DNA of 64,000 nt from positions 1,054,001 to 1,118,000 of the forward strand of contig NZ_JAFIMU010000007.1 of assembly GCF_017302985.1 (NCBI RefSeq). The letters are read 5' to 3'. The translations under genes were made by a program, and so were the position numbers. Of the stretch, positions 1 to 9,801 are shown piece after piece. The stretch's first letter is position 1; each line of letters starts with the position of its first letter. Source of the DNA: Corallococcus macrosporus (lineage in GTDB: Bacteria; Myxococcota; Myxococcia; Myxococcales; Myxococcaceae). The notes beneath the pieces are model-generated. The model was given only the letters and a program-made list of their open reading frames with translations, did not search any database and was not told the origin of the DNA.

Positions 1-2
1 GG

Positions 3-2141
3 CCCGGAGCCGCGCGGCCCGCCGTCGACGCGGCGGGGCGTCCGGTCGCCGCCGCCCGGCCTCCGGGACCTCCCGTCGTGGCGGCCCGTCCAGCGGGGGC
101 TCCCGCCGGAGCGCCCGCGGCCACGGCGGCGCGTCCGGCCGCGCCCCAGACTCCCCAAGCTCCACAGGCTCCAGCGGATGACGGGACCAACACGGTGCCG
201 CCGCAGGGGCAGCTCCAGCAGTACCCGCCCATGCAGCTGTACGGGCGCATCGCGGCGGGCGAGCAGACGGGCCTGCTGACGCTGGGGCTTCCGGACCGCA
301 CGCTGTCCATCCACTTCCGCAAGGGCAGTCCGGAGTTCGTGGACTCGTCGCACGCGGAGGACGCGCTGGGCGTGTCGCTGATGGGGGCGAAGCTCCTGAC
401 GGCGGAGCAGCTCCAGCAGGCGGAAGGCGCGAAGGAGCGCTTCGGGGGCGATCTGCTCGCGGCGCTGTTCGGCCTGGGGCTGCTCCAGCCGGCGACGGCG
501 TTCACGCAGCTGTCGCAGCGGGCGCTGGGCATCCTGGGCAAGGCGCTGCGCGCGGAGTCCGGGACGTTCTCCTTCGAGGCGCGCGACCTGCCGGCGCAGA
601 AGGCGATGCCGCTGGGCAACCGCTGGGCGCTGCTCAGCGACCAGGTGCGCCGCATGCCGACGGCGGACCTCAAGCGGCGGCTGACCTACGTGCTGCCCAT
701 GCCCATCATGAAGTCGGGTGGCCGGGTGCCCTCCAGCGACCTGCGCCTGACGCCGCACGAGGTGCGCGCGCTCTCCTTCATCGACGGGGTGCGGTCGCTG
801 GGGCAGCTGCTCCAGGACGTGCCGCAGGACGCGGAGCACCTGCTGCGCGTGGCGTTCCTGTTGAAGGAGCTGAACGGAGTCTCGTTCGCGGCCTCGCGAA
901 CGCAGGCAGCGGCACCGCCCCCTCCGGGCCCCACGGCCACCGCCGCGCCCCGTCCCCCGGGTGCCGCGCCCGGTGCGCCCGCCGCGGGTCCCGGAGCCAG
1001 GCCCATGGCGGGTCCTGGAGCGCCCACTGCGGGCCCCGGTGCCGCAGGTACGCCCGTCGCCGGTCCTGGAGCCAGGCCCATGGCCGGTCCTGGAGCGCCT
1101 TCCGCAGGCCCGGGTGCCACGCCGATGGCCGGCCCAGGTGCACCTGTCGCAGGCCCGGGCGCCACGCCGATGGCCGGACCCGGTGCGCCCGTCGCGGGCC
1201 CGGGTGCGCGCGGAGCCAGCCCCGGTGCGCCCGTCGCGGGACCCGGTGCCGCCCCCCGGCCCGCCGGGGCTCCTCCCACGGGTGCCGCTCCCGTCGCGGG
1301 CCCCGGCGCCGCACGTCCCGCCGCTCCGGCAGCGGGCCCCGGTGCGGCTCCGCGCCCTCCGGGTACCGCCCCCGCCGGAGCCGCTCCCACGGCGGGCCCC
1401 GGTGCACGGCCCGCTCCGCCCGTCGTCGCCGCTCCAGCGGCCTCATCCTCCGCCCCCGGTTCGGACGAACTGCCCGCGCTGCGCCAGCTCGCCGCGACCA
1501 TGAAGGGCCAGAACCACTTCCAGCGGCTCGGCCTCACCGAACAGACCGACGGCAGCGCGGTGAAGATCGCCTACTTCCGCCTGGCCAAGCTCTACCACCC
1601 GGACACCCTGCCCCCCGGCGCCCCGGTGGAGCTGGAGAAGCTCAAGGCGGAGGTCTTCGCGTACATCGGAGACGCCTACCGCGCCCTCTCCGACGACAAG
1701 AACCGCGCGGCCTACCTGGAGGACCTCAAGAACGGCGGCGCCGACGGCGGCGTGGACGTCCAGTCCATCCTCCAGGCCGAGGAGCTCTTCCAGAAGTCCT
1801 GCATCCTGGTGAAGGCCCGCAAGTACCCGGACGCCGTGAAGATGCTCAACGAGGCCATCGCCCTCAACGGCGAGGAGCCGGAGTTCTACGCCTGGCGGGG
1901 CTACGCGCGCTTCCTCGCCGCCCCCGACAAGAAGGCCGCCCAGCCGGAGGCCTTCCGCGAAATCCAGGCCGCCATCAAGCGCAACGAGCGCTGCGCCCCC
2001 GCCCACTACTTCCTGGGCGTCATCGCCAAGCTGTGCGGAGACGCCGCCGGGGCCCTCAAGCACTTCAAGCGGACGGTCGAGCTGCAGCCGGACCACATTG
2101 ATGCGATGCGAGAGGTCCGCATGGCGTCGCAAAAGAAGTAG
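3..2141 (+). CDS. DUF4388 (PATAN)-DnaJ-TPR protein, 5' end outside the window
   Basis: The frame is open from the first bases of the window, so the true start lies upstream. Three modules are visible. A DUF4388/PATAN-like domain spans about bases 230-680 ([14 protein letters not shown] start). A Pro/Gly/Ala linker built of AGPGA units spans about 900-1440. A J-domain follows at about 1500-1730 with the HPD motif in KLYHPDT, and TPR-like helices fill about 1770-2130. J-domains stimulate Hsp70 ATPase, and the TPRs suggest protein docking. PATAN-DnaJ combinations are typical of delta-proteobacteria and are often tied to motility or signalling scaffolds; the role here is inferred. It ends 30 bases before yhbY. 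Confidence 0.85.
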   Translation, partial: PGAARPAVDAAGRPVAAARPPGPPVVAARPAGAPAGAPAATAARPAAPQTPQAPQAPADDGTNTVPPQGQLQQYPPMQLYGRIAAGEQTGLLTLGLPDRTLSIHFRKGSPEFVDSSHAEDALGVSLMGAKLLTAEQLQQAEGAKERFGGDLLAALFGLGLLQPATAFTQLSQRALGILGKALRAESGTFSFEARDLPAQKAMPLGNRWALLSDQVRRMPTADLKRRLTYVLPMPIMKSGGRVPSSDLRLTPHEVRALSFIDGVRSLGQLLQDVPQDAEHLLRVAFLLKELNGVSFAASRTQAAAPPPPGPTATAAPRPPGAAPGAPAAGPGARPMAGPGAPTAGPGAAGTPVAGPGARPMAGPGAPSAGPGATPMAGPGAPVAGPGATPMAGPGAPVAGPGARGASPGAPVAGPGAAPRPAGAPPTGAAPVAGPGAARPAAPAAGPGAAPRPPGTAPAGAAPTAGPGARPAPPVVAAPAASSSAPGSDELPALRQLAATMKGQNHFQRLGLTEQTDGSAVKIAYFRLAKLYHPDTLPPGAPVELEKLKAEVFAYIGDAYRALSDDKNRAAYLEDLKNGGADGGVDVQSILQAEELFQKSCILVKARKYPDAVKMLNEAIALNGEEPEFYAWRGYARFLAAPDKKAAQPEAFREIQAAIKRNERCAPAHYFLGVIAKLCGDAAGALKHFKRTVELQPDHIDAMREVRMASQKK

Positions 2142-2171
2142 GGTGCGCGCCTTTTCAAGGAGACACCCCCC

Positions 2172-2528
2172 ATGCCCCTCACCGGGAAAGAACGCCGCCA
2201 CCTGCGGGCCCTCGGCCACCACCTGGAGCCGGTGGTCATCGTCGGCTCGTCCGGCGTCACCGAGGGCGTCATCGCCGCCGTCGAGCAGGCGCTGAACGAC
2301 CACGAGCTCATCAAGGTGAAGATCAACGAAGGCCCGGAAGGCCGCCACGAAGGCGCCGACCGCATCGCCGAGGCCACCGGCTCCGAGCTCGCGCAGCTCC
2401 TGGGCCGCACCGCCCTCTTCTTCAAGCGCCGCAAGGAGAAGTCCCGCTTCGAGGACGTCCTCAAGGGTCCGCACGACCCCCGGCCGGCCCCCAAGACGGA
2501 CGAAGACAAGAAGCCGCGCCGCCGCTAA
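2172..2528 (+). CDS. yhbY: YhbY-type ribosome-assembly RNA-binding protein
   Basis: This 118-residue protein is a single CRM/YhbY domain. The N-terminal LTGKERRHLRALGHHLEPV and the following VGSSGVTEGVI are the family signature, where the GxxG-type loop contacts RNA. YhbY homologues associate with pre-50S ribosomal particles. The lysine/arginine-rich tail (KPRRR) would add RNA affinity. An AAGGAG site at 2157-2162 lies 9 bases before the ATG, which fixes the start. Confidence 0.9.
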   Translation: MPLTGKERRHLRALGHHLEPVVIVGSSGVTEGVIAAVEQALNDHELIKVKINEGPEGRHEGADRIAEATGSELAQLLGRTALFFKRRKEKSRFEDVLKGPHDPRPAPKTDEDKKPRRR

Positions 2529-2661
2529 GCCGCACCGTTTTCCAGAGGTCGCGGGGAAATCAGGTCAGCCCAAGCATTTTGTGCGGGGGTGAGAGCAGCC
2601 GAGCCCTCGTGCCGGGTTGAAAATGTCCCTACGCTGGGGGTCTTCCCCCCGCGGAGGTGAC

Positions 2662-2934
2662 GTGCAGACACCCTCGTCCTCCCCTTCATCCGCTCCAGGC
2701 TGGCACGACGTGCTGATGCAGCACCTGGAGCCCTTGCTGGGTGACTTCACCGCCAAGATGGCCATCCACACCGCCGCGCTGCGGGCCCTCAAGCGCCCAC
2801 CCGAACAGGTAGGCGTGCAGGACGTGCCGCAGGTGCTGGAGGGCCTCAAGCCCATGCTCAACGTCTTCATCGGCGCGCTGCGCACGACGAGCACCCTCAC
2901 GGAGATTTCGAAGGCCATGGAGAAGCTGCGATGA
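2662..2934 (+). CDS. Small protein of unknown function
   Basis: GTG at 2662 is preferred because GGAGG at 2653-2657 sits 4 bases upstream; an in-frame ATG at 2617 would add 15 residues without a good site. The product has 90 residues, mostly predicted helix, with no motif I recognise. Its stop overlaps the ATG of the next gene (ATGA), so the two are probably translationally coupled and may act together, for instance as a soluble partner of the membrane protein. Confidence 0.6.
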   Translation: MQTPSSSPSSAPGWHDVLMQHLEPLLGDFTAKMAIHTAALRALKRPPEQVGVQDVPQVLEGLKPMLNVFIGALRTTSTLTEISKAMEKLR

Positions 2935-3821
2935 ACGCCCCCCGTCCCTCTTCGGGTCGCGCGACCAGGAAGGTGGCGCCCTGGCTGGGCGCCGTCGCGG
3001 TGCTGCAACTGGTGCACCTGGGCGCGGTGGCCACGTCCTTCCAGGACTCGCACCGGCTGGCGCTCGTGGGTGACGTGGCGGGCTGGACGGTGGGCCTGCT
3101 CGCGGTGCTGGGCACGGCGGCGGCGGCGCTGTCGTTCGGCGCGGGTGACTACCTGCGCCGCGTGTGGGGGCTGCTGACGGCGGGCGCGGTCCTGTCGCTC
3201 GTGAGCACGGCCCTGCGCAGCTACTGGATGCACGCGGTGCCGGACGTGCCGTTCACGGACTCGCCGCTGTTACCCGTGCGCATGGGCGTGGTGGTGTTGG
3301 CGAACGTGTGCACGACGTTCGCGCTGGTGCTGCTGTCGCGCACCTACCGGCAGTCGGGCCTCCAGCCTCCGCCCAGCTCCCGCGCGACGCTCCTGTGGGC
3401 GGTGGCGGCGGTGGCGGCGCTGGCGGTGGGTGGGCCGGCGCTCTTCAAGGCGGTGGGCCAGCTGGGCCAGGGCTTCGCGGCCACGTGCACGGCGGTCATC
3501 GCGCTGGCGTCCACGCTGGCGGACATGACGACCATCCTGCTCGTCGCGCCCATCCTCCGCGTCGCGTACATGCTGCGAGGCGGGCGGCTCGCCTGGGTGT
3601 GGTGGGCCATGGGCATCTCCGGCGCGGTGTGGCTCTTCTACGACGCGCGCGAGTGGCTGGCGCCGCTGCTGCCCGGCAATCCCGCCGAGGCGGTGGAGCT
3701 GCTGCGCACGCTGCGCACCTCGGGGCTCGCGATGCTGGGGCTCGCCGGGTGGTTGCAGCGCTCGGCGCTCATGGCATCCCAGCGCGCGGCGAGCACCGAA
3801 GTCGCCCTCCCCACCGCCTGA
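2931..3821 (+). CDS. Polytopic membrane protein of unknown function
   Basis: The 296 residues contain about seven to eight hydrophobic segments, beginning at APWLGAVAVLQLVHLGAV. No charged catalytic motif, transporter signature or cytochrome ligand pattern stands out. The start codon overlaps the preceding stop by four bases. A strong terminator hairpin follows at 3856, so the two-gene unit ends here. Confidence 0.7.
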   Translation: MNAPRPSSGRATRKVAPWLGAVAVLQLVHLGAVATSFQDSHRLALVGDVAGWTVGLLAVLGTAAAALSFGAGDYLRRVWGLLTAGAVLSLVSTALRSYWMHAVPDVPFTDSPLLPVRMGVVVLANVCTTFALVLLSRTYRQSGLQPPPSSRATLLWAVAAVAALAVGGPALFKAVGQLGQGFAATCTAVIALASTLADMTTILLVAPILRVAYMLRGGRLAWVWWAMGISGAVWLFYDAREWLAPLLPGNPAEAVELLRTLRTSGLAMLGLAGWLQRSALMASQRAASTEVALPTA

Positions 3822-3855
3822 TCCGTTCCACCGCGTCCAGCTGACGCGCGAAGCC

Positions 3856-3893
3856 ACGGCCCGCTCCCCATCCGGAGCGGGCCGTTATGTTTT
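3856..3893 (+). terminator. Rho-independent terminator
   Basis: A perfect 12-bp stem (ACGGCCCGCTCC pairing with GGAGCGGGCCGT) with a 6-base loop is followed by TTATGTTTT. It closes the unit ending at 3821. Confidence 0.85.
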
Positions 3894-3956
3894 CCAGGGC
3901 TGGCAGGGTTGGGAGAGACTGGGGCTTCCCGTTTCCTTCAAGGAGCCTCCAAGCCC

Positions 3957-4814
3957 ATGCGACCTTCCCCGCGGTCCCTGCTGTTGGTTACCTGTCTGCT
4001 GGCCGGATGCCGGACGGCGCGAGAAGCACCCGCGGCGCAGGCAAAGGCGGACTGCGGTCCGGTGATTGCCGGCATGGAGGCGGTGCTCAAGCCCGCGGCC
4101 TTCGTCGTGCTGGGGGAGATCCACGGCACGCGGGAGGCGCCGGCCTTCGCGGCGAGGCTGGCCTGTCACGCGGCGGTTTCCGGCCAACCGGTGCGGCTCG
4201 CGCTGGAGTTGCCCGTGGAGGACCAGGCGCACCTCGACGCGTTCACTGCGGGCGAGACCCAGGGGCCTCCCGACAGTCCCTTCTGGCACCGCGAGGCGCA
4301 GGACGGCCGCGGCAGCGAGGCGATGCGGGGACTGCTCGAGCGCGTGCGGGAGTTGCGGCGCGCGGGGCTTCCGGTGCGGGTGGTGGCCTTCGACCCGGGA
4401 GGCAAGGACCGCGACAACACGATGGCGGAACAGCTCCGTCAGGCGCGAAGCCAGGCGCGAGAGGACACCTTCATCGTGCTCGTGGGCAACTACCACGCGC
4501 GCCGCGACGTGGGCGCACCCTGGGACGAAAAGCTCCAGTTCATGACGCACCGGCTGCTCGAAGCGGAGCCCGGCCTGGTGTCGCTCGACGTGGTGAACGC
4601 TGGAGGCTCCGCGTGGGTCTGCCGCGGAATGACGGCGGATACCTGTGGCCAACAGCCCCTGCGAAGCAGGGGTGAGGCGCAGGCCGAGGGAATCCTCCTC
4701 CAGAAGAAGGCGGATGATCCGGACAGCTACGACGGCACCTACTCCGTGGGAGTCATGACCGCTTCGCCCCCGGCGTTCGGCGCCCCGAGCACCGCGACGC
4801 CCGCGCCCCGCTGA
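3957..4814 (+). CDS. ChaN/TIKI-like lipoprotein
   Basis: The ATG at 3957 follows AAGGAG (3940-3945) and opens a lipoprotein signal, RSLLLVTCLLAGC, with the lipobox LAGC. The mature part starts with VLGEIHGTREAP and later has VLVGNYHARRD. The GE-HGT and GN-H motifs are those of the ChaN haem-binding / TIKI / erythromycin-esterase-like superfamily, where the Glu and His residues bind metal or haem. The substrate is not predictable. A start at 3909 would bury the signal peptide and is unlikely. Confidence 0.65.
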   Translation: MRPSPRSLLLVTCLLAGCRTAREAPAAQAKADCGPVIAGMEAVLKPAAFVVLGEIHGTREAPAFAARLACHAAVSGQPVRLALELPVEDQAHLDAFTAGETQGPPDSPFWHREAQDGRGSEAMRGLLERVRELRRAGLPVRVVAFDPGGKDRDNTMAEQLRQARSQAREDTFIVLVGNYHARRDVGAPWDEKLQFMTHRLLEAEPGLVSLDVVNAGGSAWVCRGMTADTCGQQPLRSRGEAQAEGILLQKKADDPDSYDGTYSVGVMTASPPAFGAPSTATPAPR

Positions 4815-4838
4815 GCCCCCTCCCGCCGCCCATCTCCA

Positions 4839-4863
4839 AACCTGTCCGACAGTCGGACAGGTT
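4839..4863. terminator. 11-bp inverted repeat between convergent genes
   Basis: AACCTGTCCGA and its exact complement TCGGACAGGTT are separated only by CAG. The repeat lies between genes converging at 4814 and 4907 and has short A/T runs at its flanks but no long T-tract. A shared terminator is the simplest reading; a protein-binding palindrome is possible. Confidence 0.55.
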
Positions 4864-4906
4864 CGAGCGGTGCGCCGTCGGCGAAGCGGCCCGGAAGCTC
4901 CGGCGC

Positions 4907-7321
4907 TCAGCTCCGGAGCCGACGCCGCGACACGACCACCGCGCAGCCCAGCGCGCCCAGCGTGAGCGCCCCCAGCCACAGCCCGGGAACGAGCCCCGGC
5001 GTGCGGTAGCGCATCACCACCGTATGGCTCCCCGCCGGCACCGCCACCGCGCGCACCGCCACGTTGGCGGCGAGGATGGGCGCGGGCTCGCCATCCAGCG
5101 TCGCGGTCCAGCCGGGCAGGTACGCGTCGTTGATCACCAGCACCGAGGGCGCGGCGGCCTCCAGGTCCACCGTGAAGTGCTCCGGCGATTCGCGTGTCAC
5201 ACGCACGCCCCCGGTGCCGGACGCGGCCTCCAGCGGCAACGGCGCAGGGCACTCCACGAGGACGGTGCCGGACGCTGGCGGCTGGGGCGCTGTCATCCGC
5301 TTCAACGCCTCATCGAACGTCGCCACGCACTCCGGCCGGGCCAGGTGGATCCGCGCGGGTGCCTGCGGATGCCCGAGCAGCGTCATCCCGAACAGCGACT
5401 CCTCCACCAGCACGCGTGAGCCAGGAGGCGGCCCCTCGGTCAGCTCCCGGGTGCGCGCCACCGTGAAGGGCGTGGACAGGCGCGGGGCCAGGTCGAACGA
5501 CCAGCGCCGTGTATCGGCCATCAACCGCAGCAGGCGCGTGCTCCGCCCCGGCAGGTAGCTGCCCGCGCTCTCGATGTCCCAGAACACCGACGTGTCCGGC
5601 GCAAGCACCGCCACCTGTCCCAGGCTCAGCCGGTCCTTGAACTCGTAGCCGGCCAGGGGCGGCGCGCCGTAGCCCCGCACCACCGTGTTCACCCGCACCG
5701 GCTCCTCCGGTGGCGCGGACGCGCGGATCCGCTCCGCGAACGGAGGCGGCGTCTCCAGTATCTCCGCCGGGGACACCTGGTAGAGCGGCCCGTTCTCCAG
5801 GAAGAGCGCCGCGCCCTGGAGCACCACCAGCCCCACGCCCAGCCGGGGACGCCACGCCAGGACCGCGCACAGCAACGCGAGCCCCGCCGCCGTTCCGGCC
5901 ATGCGGACCACGTTGTTCGACAGGCCCTCGATGGCCGCGGCGGGAGCGTCCGGCCAGTGCGGCAACACCCAGCCGCGCGTCCACAACCCGCCCACCGCTT
6001 CGCCCAGCACGACCGCCGCACAGAAGGCCGCCACGCCAATGCCCGCGACGATGACCGCGCGGGGAGCGCCCCCGGGCGCCAGACACCGCCGCCAGCCCAG
6101 CCCCGCCCCCACCGCGAGCCCCAGCACCAGGAACGACTCCAGCTTCTCCGGGTAGCGGAAGGGCCGCCACAGCGGCAGCAGCCGGTACACCCAGCCATAC
6201 ACAGGCAGCGACGACCCGAGCACCAGCGCCAGCAGCAACAGCCACGCGCCGACGAACACCCAGGTGCGCCGCTGCCGCCACGAAGCAACCGCGCCCGCCA
6301 GCGCCAGCACGCACGCGGGCGTCCCCACGTAGAGCGAGTCCACCCACGCGCGTGTGAAGCCCCCCACGCGGACGAGCTTCTGCACGACGACCTCTGGGAT
6401 GCCGCGCACGCCGACCGGATCCGTCAGGAACGGCCCCAGCAGCAGCTCCCCCACCCGCAGCGGGTGCAGGGAGAAGTACTGCGCCTCCACGAGCGACCGG
6501 GCCCCGGGCTCGCCCGTCGCCACCAGCGCCGCGGCGGGCAGCAACTGAGGCGCGGCCAGCAGCCCGCCCGTCGCCACCAGCAGCAGGCACGCCCCCACGC
6601 GCCGCGCCCACGTCCCCGTCACGGGCTCCGTCAGCGCGATCAGCACACCCAGCGCCTGCGTGACGGCGAACGCCTGCGCATCCCCACCGAACGCGACCAG
6701 CGCCAGCAGCACCCCACCCACCGTCAGCCGGGCCGCCGAGGGTCGCCGCACGAAGCACAGCACGCCCCACAGCGCGGCGGGGACGGTGCTCGCGGGCAGC
6801 AGGTACGTGGGGTTGTTCGTGATGCAGACCAGGTAGCCGCTGAAGGTGAACGTCAGCGCCCCGAACAGCGCGCCCGCGCGGGGGACGCCCCACTCGCGCA
6901 GGAGCGCCACCGTGCCCAGCAGCGCGACCGGGAAGCACAGCAGCACGGTGAGCTTCACCGCCGCGCCCAGGGGCAGCACCAGGTGCAGCAGCGTCGTGGG
7001 GTGGAACACGCCGGAGATGAAGATGGCGGGGAACGACTGCCCGAAGCCGTCGTAGGGGAACCAGTCGGGGAACTCGCCCCGCGACACGCGCGCGGCCCAG
7101 TAGGCCCGCATCGGGTAGAAGGCGCGCAGCGTGTCGCCCGCCAGGAAGATGTCGCGCGTGAACGTCGCCCGGAAGAAGAAGAGCGCAGGCAGCACCAGCG
7201 CCAGCCCCCCGAGCATCCAGCGCCAGCCGGGGCGGGCTTCGTCCACCCGCCGGGGGTCCGCATCGGGAATCGGTGCGCCAGGGTTCGCGTCCACGTGTGC
7301 CCGGCATCGTCGGCGACGCAC
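4907..7321 (-). CDS. YfhO-family integral membrane protein (GT-C-like)
   Basis: The 804 residues hold roughly twelve membrane segments followed by a soluble C-terminal part and a last membrane helix. The early luminal loop FLAGDTLRAFYPMRAYWA and the late VLVINDAYLPGWTATLDGE are characteristic of the YfhO family, whose studied members modify cell-wall or lipid-linked glycans. The fold resembles GT-C glycosyltransferases with an acidic catalytic loop (GDT). The start is a GTG at 7321; a GTG nine codons later is also possible. The substrate is unknown. Confidence 0.8.
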   Translation of the reverse strand: MRRRRCRAHVDANPGAPIPDADPRRVDEARPGWRWMLGGLALVLPALFFFRATFTRDIFLAGDTLRAFYPMRAYWAARVSRGEFPDWFPYDGFGQSFPAIFISGVFHPTTLLHLVLPLGAAVKLTVLLCFPVALLGTVALLREWGVPRAGALFGALTFTFSGYLVCITNNPTYLLPASTVPAALWGVLCFVRRPSAARLTVGGVLLALVAFGGDAQAFAVTQALGVLIALTEPVTGTWARRVGACLLLVATGGLLAAPQLLPAAALVATGEPGARSLVEAQYFSLHPLRVGELLLGPFLTDPVGVRGIPEVVVQKLVRVGGFTRAWVDSLYVGTPACVLALAGAVASWRQRRTWVFVGAWLLLLALVLGSSLPVYGWVYRLLPLWRPFRYPEKLESFLVLGLAVGAGLGWRRCLAPGGAPRAVIVAGIGVAAFCAAVVLGEAVGGLWTRGWVLPHWPDAPAAAIEGLSNNVVRMAGTAAGLALLCAVLAWRPRLGVGLVVLQGAALFLENGPLYQVSPAEILETPPPFAERIRASAPPEEPVRVNTVVRGYGAPPLAGYEFKDRLSLGQVAVLAPDTSVFWDIESAGSYLPGRSTRLLRLMADTRRWSFDLAPRLSTPFTVARTRELTEGPPPGSRVLVEESLFGMTLLGHPQAPARIHLARPECVATFDEALKRMTAPQPPASGTVLVECPAPLPLEAASGTGGVRVTRESPEHFTVDLEAAAPSVLVINDAYLPGWTATLDGEPAPILAANVAVRAVAVPAGSHTVVMRYRTPGLVPGLWLGALTLGALGCAVVVSRRRLRS

Positions 7322-7432
7322 CCACCCAAGCCAAGTGTCGTCTGCCCACGCCGGGCCGTTCGCGGAGTGGCCGGCCTCCCTCCGGGCGCGCTACATGCCC
7401 GGCTCCACACTTGGCGGCACGAGGAACCTGGA

Positions 7433-8551
7433 ATGCTCGCACGCACCTGGCGCGGGGTGACGAAGGCAGAGGACGCCGACGCCTACCTCACCTATCTCCA
7501 CCAGACGGGCCTCACGCACTACCGGCGCACGCCAGGCAACCTGGCCGCGTACTGCCTGCGCAAGGTGGCGGACGGGCGCGCGGAGTTCCTCCTCGTCACC
7601 CTCTGGGAGTCGATGGACGCGGTGAAGCGCTTCGCGGGCGACACGCCGGAGCGCGCCATCTTCTTCCCGGAGGACGACCGCTACCTCATCGACCGGGACC
7701 TGCACGTCACCCACTACGAGGTCCCCTTCGCGCAAGGCCAGGCCTTCGAACCCGAGCGCGTCCGCTTCGACGACTTCCGCGTGGCGGGGCCCGCGGGGGA
7801 CCTGCGGCTGGTGGACACCGGCGGCGGAGGCAAGACGCTGCCCGTCGTCTTCGTGCACGGACTCGCGGGCACTGCGGGCCACTGGCAGGCGCAACTGGAG
7901 CACCTGGCCCGCTCGGGCCGCCGGGGCATCGCGCTGGAGCTGCGCGGCCACGGCGGCTCCACGTACCCGGAGCCGGAGGACTTCACGCTGGAGTCGCTGA
8001 CAGGCGACATCGCCGCGGTCGTGCGGGCGCTGGGGCTGCGGCGCTTCGTGCTGGTGGGGCACAGCATCAGCGGGGGCGTGGCGCTGGCGTATGCGGGGGA
8101 GAATCCCCGGCAGGTGGCGGGGCTGTTCCTGGTGGATCCGATGACGGACTCGCGCGGGTATCCCGAGGAGCAGGTGGCCGCGTACATCGCCTCGCTGGAC
8201 GCGCCGGACGTGGCGCAGGCGGTGCGGCAGGACTGGGCGCAGATGGCGGGGGAGCGCGCGGACGTGCGCGAGCGGCTGCTGGCGGACCTGGACGCCACGC
8301 CCCTGTCGGCCGTGACGGCGGTGCAGCGCTCCAGCCTGCGCTTTGATTTGACGGCCGCGCTCGCGCGCTACCCGGGGCCGAAGTTCTCGCTCGTCGCGCC
8401 GGACAACGACACGCCGCGGAGCATCCACCGGCTGGGAGAAGGCGTGGCGCACCAGGTGGTGGAGGGCGCGGGCCACTGGATCCAGTTGGACCATCCGGAC
8501 GCGGTCAACGCCGCGCTGGACGCGTTCCTCACGAAGTCAGCACCAGCTTGA
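7433..8551 (+). CDS. Monooxygenase-like domain fused to alpha/beta hydrolase
   Basis: The ATG at 7433 follows GAGGAA. Residues 1-105 resemble the ferredoxin-like antibiotic-biosynthesis-monooxygenase (ABM) fold (MLARTWRGVTKAEDADAYLTY, then VTLWESMDAVKRFAG). Residues 120-370 are an alpha/beta hydrolase with the oxyanion motif VHGLAG, nucleophile elbow GHSISGG and catalytic His in GAGHWIQLDHP. Such fusions could bind an aromatic or quinoid substrate and cleave it, but the substrate cannot be read from sequence. The last 23 bases overlap the convergent phosphoesterase gene. Confidence 0.8.
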   Translation: MLARTWRGVTKAEDADAYLTYLHQTGLTHYRRTPGNLAAYCLRKVADGRAEFLLVTLWESMDAVKRFAGDTPERAIFFPEDDRYLIDRDLHVTHYEVPFAQGQAFEPERVRFDDFRVAGPAGDLRLVDTGGGGKTLPVVFVHGLAGTAGHWQAQLEHLARSGRRGIALELRGHGGSTYPEPEDFTLESLTGDIAAVVRALGLRRFVLVGHSISGGVALAYAGENPRQVAGLFLVDPMTDSRGYPEEQVAAYIASLDAPDVAQAVRQDWAQMAGERADVRERLLADLDATPLSAVTAVQRSSLRFDLTAALARYPGPKFSLVAPDNDTPRSIHRLGEGVAHQVVEGAGHWIQLDHPDAVNAALDAFLTKSAPA

Positions 8552-9707
8552 CCAGCTCCGGGGGACTGCCCAGCCGCATGGGGGGTCCCCAGAAGCCGCA
8601 GCCCCGGCTGACGTAGATGTGCGAGTCGCCGTGCCGGTAGTGGCCGGCGGAGTGCTCCCAGCTCAGCCCGATGAGCGCCGTCATGGGGAAGAGCTGGCCG
8701 CCGTGGGTGTGGCCGGAAATCTGGAGGTCCACGCCCTGCTCCGCGGCCACCTTGAAGTTGGCGGGCTGGTGCGCGAGCAGCACCGTGGCGCGCTCGGGGT
8801 CACGGCCCGCGAGCGCCTGCTCCAGGTCATAGCCCTTCTGTCCCAGGCGCCGGCCGCCGTGCCAGTCATCCACGCCCACCAGGTCGAACGCGCCGCCCGC
8901 GTCTCCGATGCGCACGTGCCGGTTGCGCAGCGAGGGAATGCCCAGCGAGTCCAGGTGGGCCACCCACGCCTCCGCGCCGGACGAGTAGTCATGGTTGCCG
9001 GTGACGAAGAAGCGCCCGTAGCGAGCCTGAAGGTTGCCGAGCGCCGCGACGAAGCCGCCCAGCCGGGGCACGGTGCCATCCACCAGGTCGCCGGTGATGG
9101 CGACGAGGTCCGGCTTGAGCGCATTGGCCCGCCGCACCAACTCGTCCATGAAGCGCCGCTGGATGAAGGGGCCCACGTGCAGGTCGGTGAGCTGCACGAT
9201 GCTGAAGCCCTCCAGTGAACGGGGCAGCTTCGGAATGCGGACCACCAGCTCCGTGACCTCCGGAGCGGTGAACGCGCGCCAGCTCCCATACCCCGCCAAG
9301 CCCCCACCCAGCGCGAGCGCCCCACCCGCGGTCGCCTGCGACAGGAACCGCCGCCGCTCGGCATCCACGGAAGGGGCGGAGGACGCGGCGGGAGCAGGCC
9401 GGAGCCGGCGTCCCAGCGCGAACACAGCCCGGCCCAGGTCGAGCCCCGCGAGCGCGAGCACCAGGCACAGCGCCACGCCCATCCACGAATAGGACACCAG
9501 CTCCACCACGTCGCCAGGGCCTTCCGGAAGCGTGCGTTGCAGGTACCGCCGGGCCACGAGCACCCCCGTCATGAAGCCCAGCACCAGCGCGGCGAAGAGC
9601 CGGACCCCACGGCGGGGCGTGAGGTTCCAGACAAGCCGCCGGAACAGGTACAGGTGCCCGAGCACGGCACCCAGCGCGATGAGGAGCGAAAACGGAGACA
9701 ACGGCAT
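8529..9707 (-). CDS. Membrane-anchored metallophosphoesterase
   Basis: The ATG at 9707 is preceded by GGAGG with 8-base spacing. Residues 1-170 form about four to five membrane segments. The calcineurin-like domain has all metal motifs: QLTDLHVG, TGDLVDG, TGNHDYS and the final GHTHGG. It resembles the YkuE/YaeI group, which acts on phosphate esters such as UDP-diacylglucosamine or lipid pyrophosphates; the precise substrate is unknown. The active domain should face the outside if the twin-arginine-like RRRFLSQA segment before the last helix is used. Confidence 0.82.
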   Translation of the reverse strand: MPLSPFSLLIALGAVLGHLYLFRRLVWNLTPRRGVRLFAALVLGFMTGVLVARRYLQRTLPEGPGDVVELVSYSWMGVALCLVLALAGLDLGRAVFALGRRLRPAPAASSAPSVDAERRRFLSQATAGGALALGGGLAGYGSWRAFTAPEVTELVVRIPKLPRSLEGFSIVQLTDLHVGPFIQRRFMDELVRRANALKPDLVAITGDLVDGTVPRLGGFVAALGNLQARYGRFFVTGNHDYSSGAEAWVAHLDSLGIPSLRNRHVRIGDAGGAFDLVGVDDWHGGRRLGQKGYDLEQALAGRDPERATVLLAHQPANFKVAAEQGVDLQISGHTHGGQLFPMTALIGLSWEHSAGHYRHGDSHIYVSRGCGFWGPPMRLGSPPELVKLVLTS

Positions 9708-9801
9708 GAGCCCAGCCTCCCGCGCCTCAAGCCCGCACGCACCTGAATCCGTGCTCGCCCGCCCGCCCGCACCATGTGTTGCCCGGAAGCGGACGTGTTG
9801 T

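Noticed and set aside
686-1537. Long Pro/Gly/Arg-rich ORFs on both strands opposite the first gene
   Set aside because: They mirror the GC-rich linker repeats of the J-domain protein, have no ribosome site and show no domain.
5957-7432. N-terminal extension of the hydrolase gene across the YfhO gene
   Set aside because: The frame is antisense to a clear membrane protein, is Arg/His/Gln-rich, and a ribosome-site-supported ATG exists at 7433.
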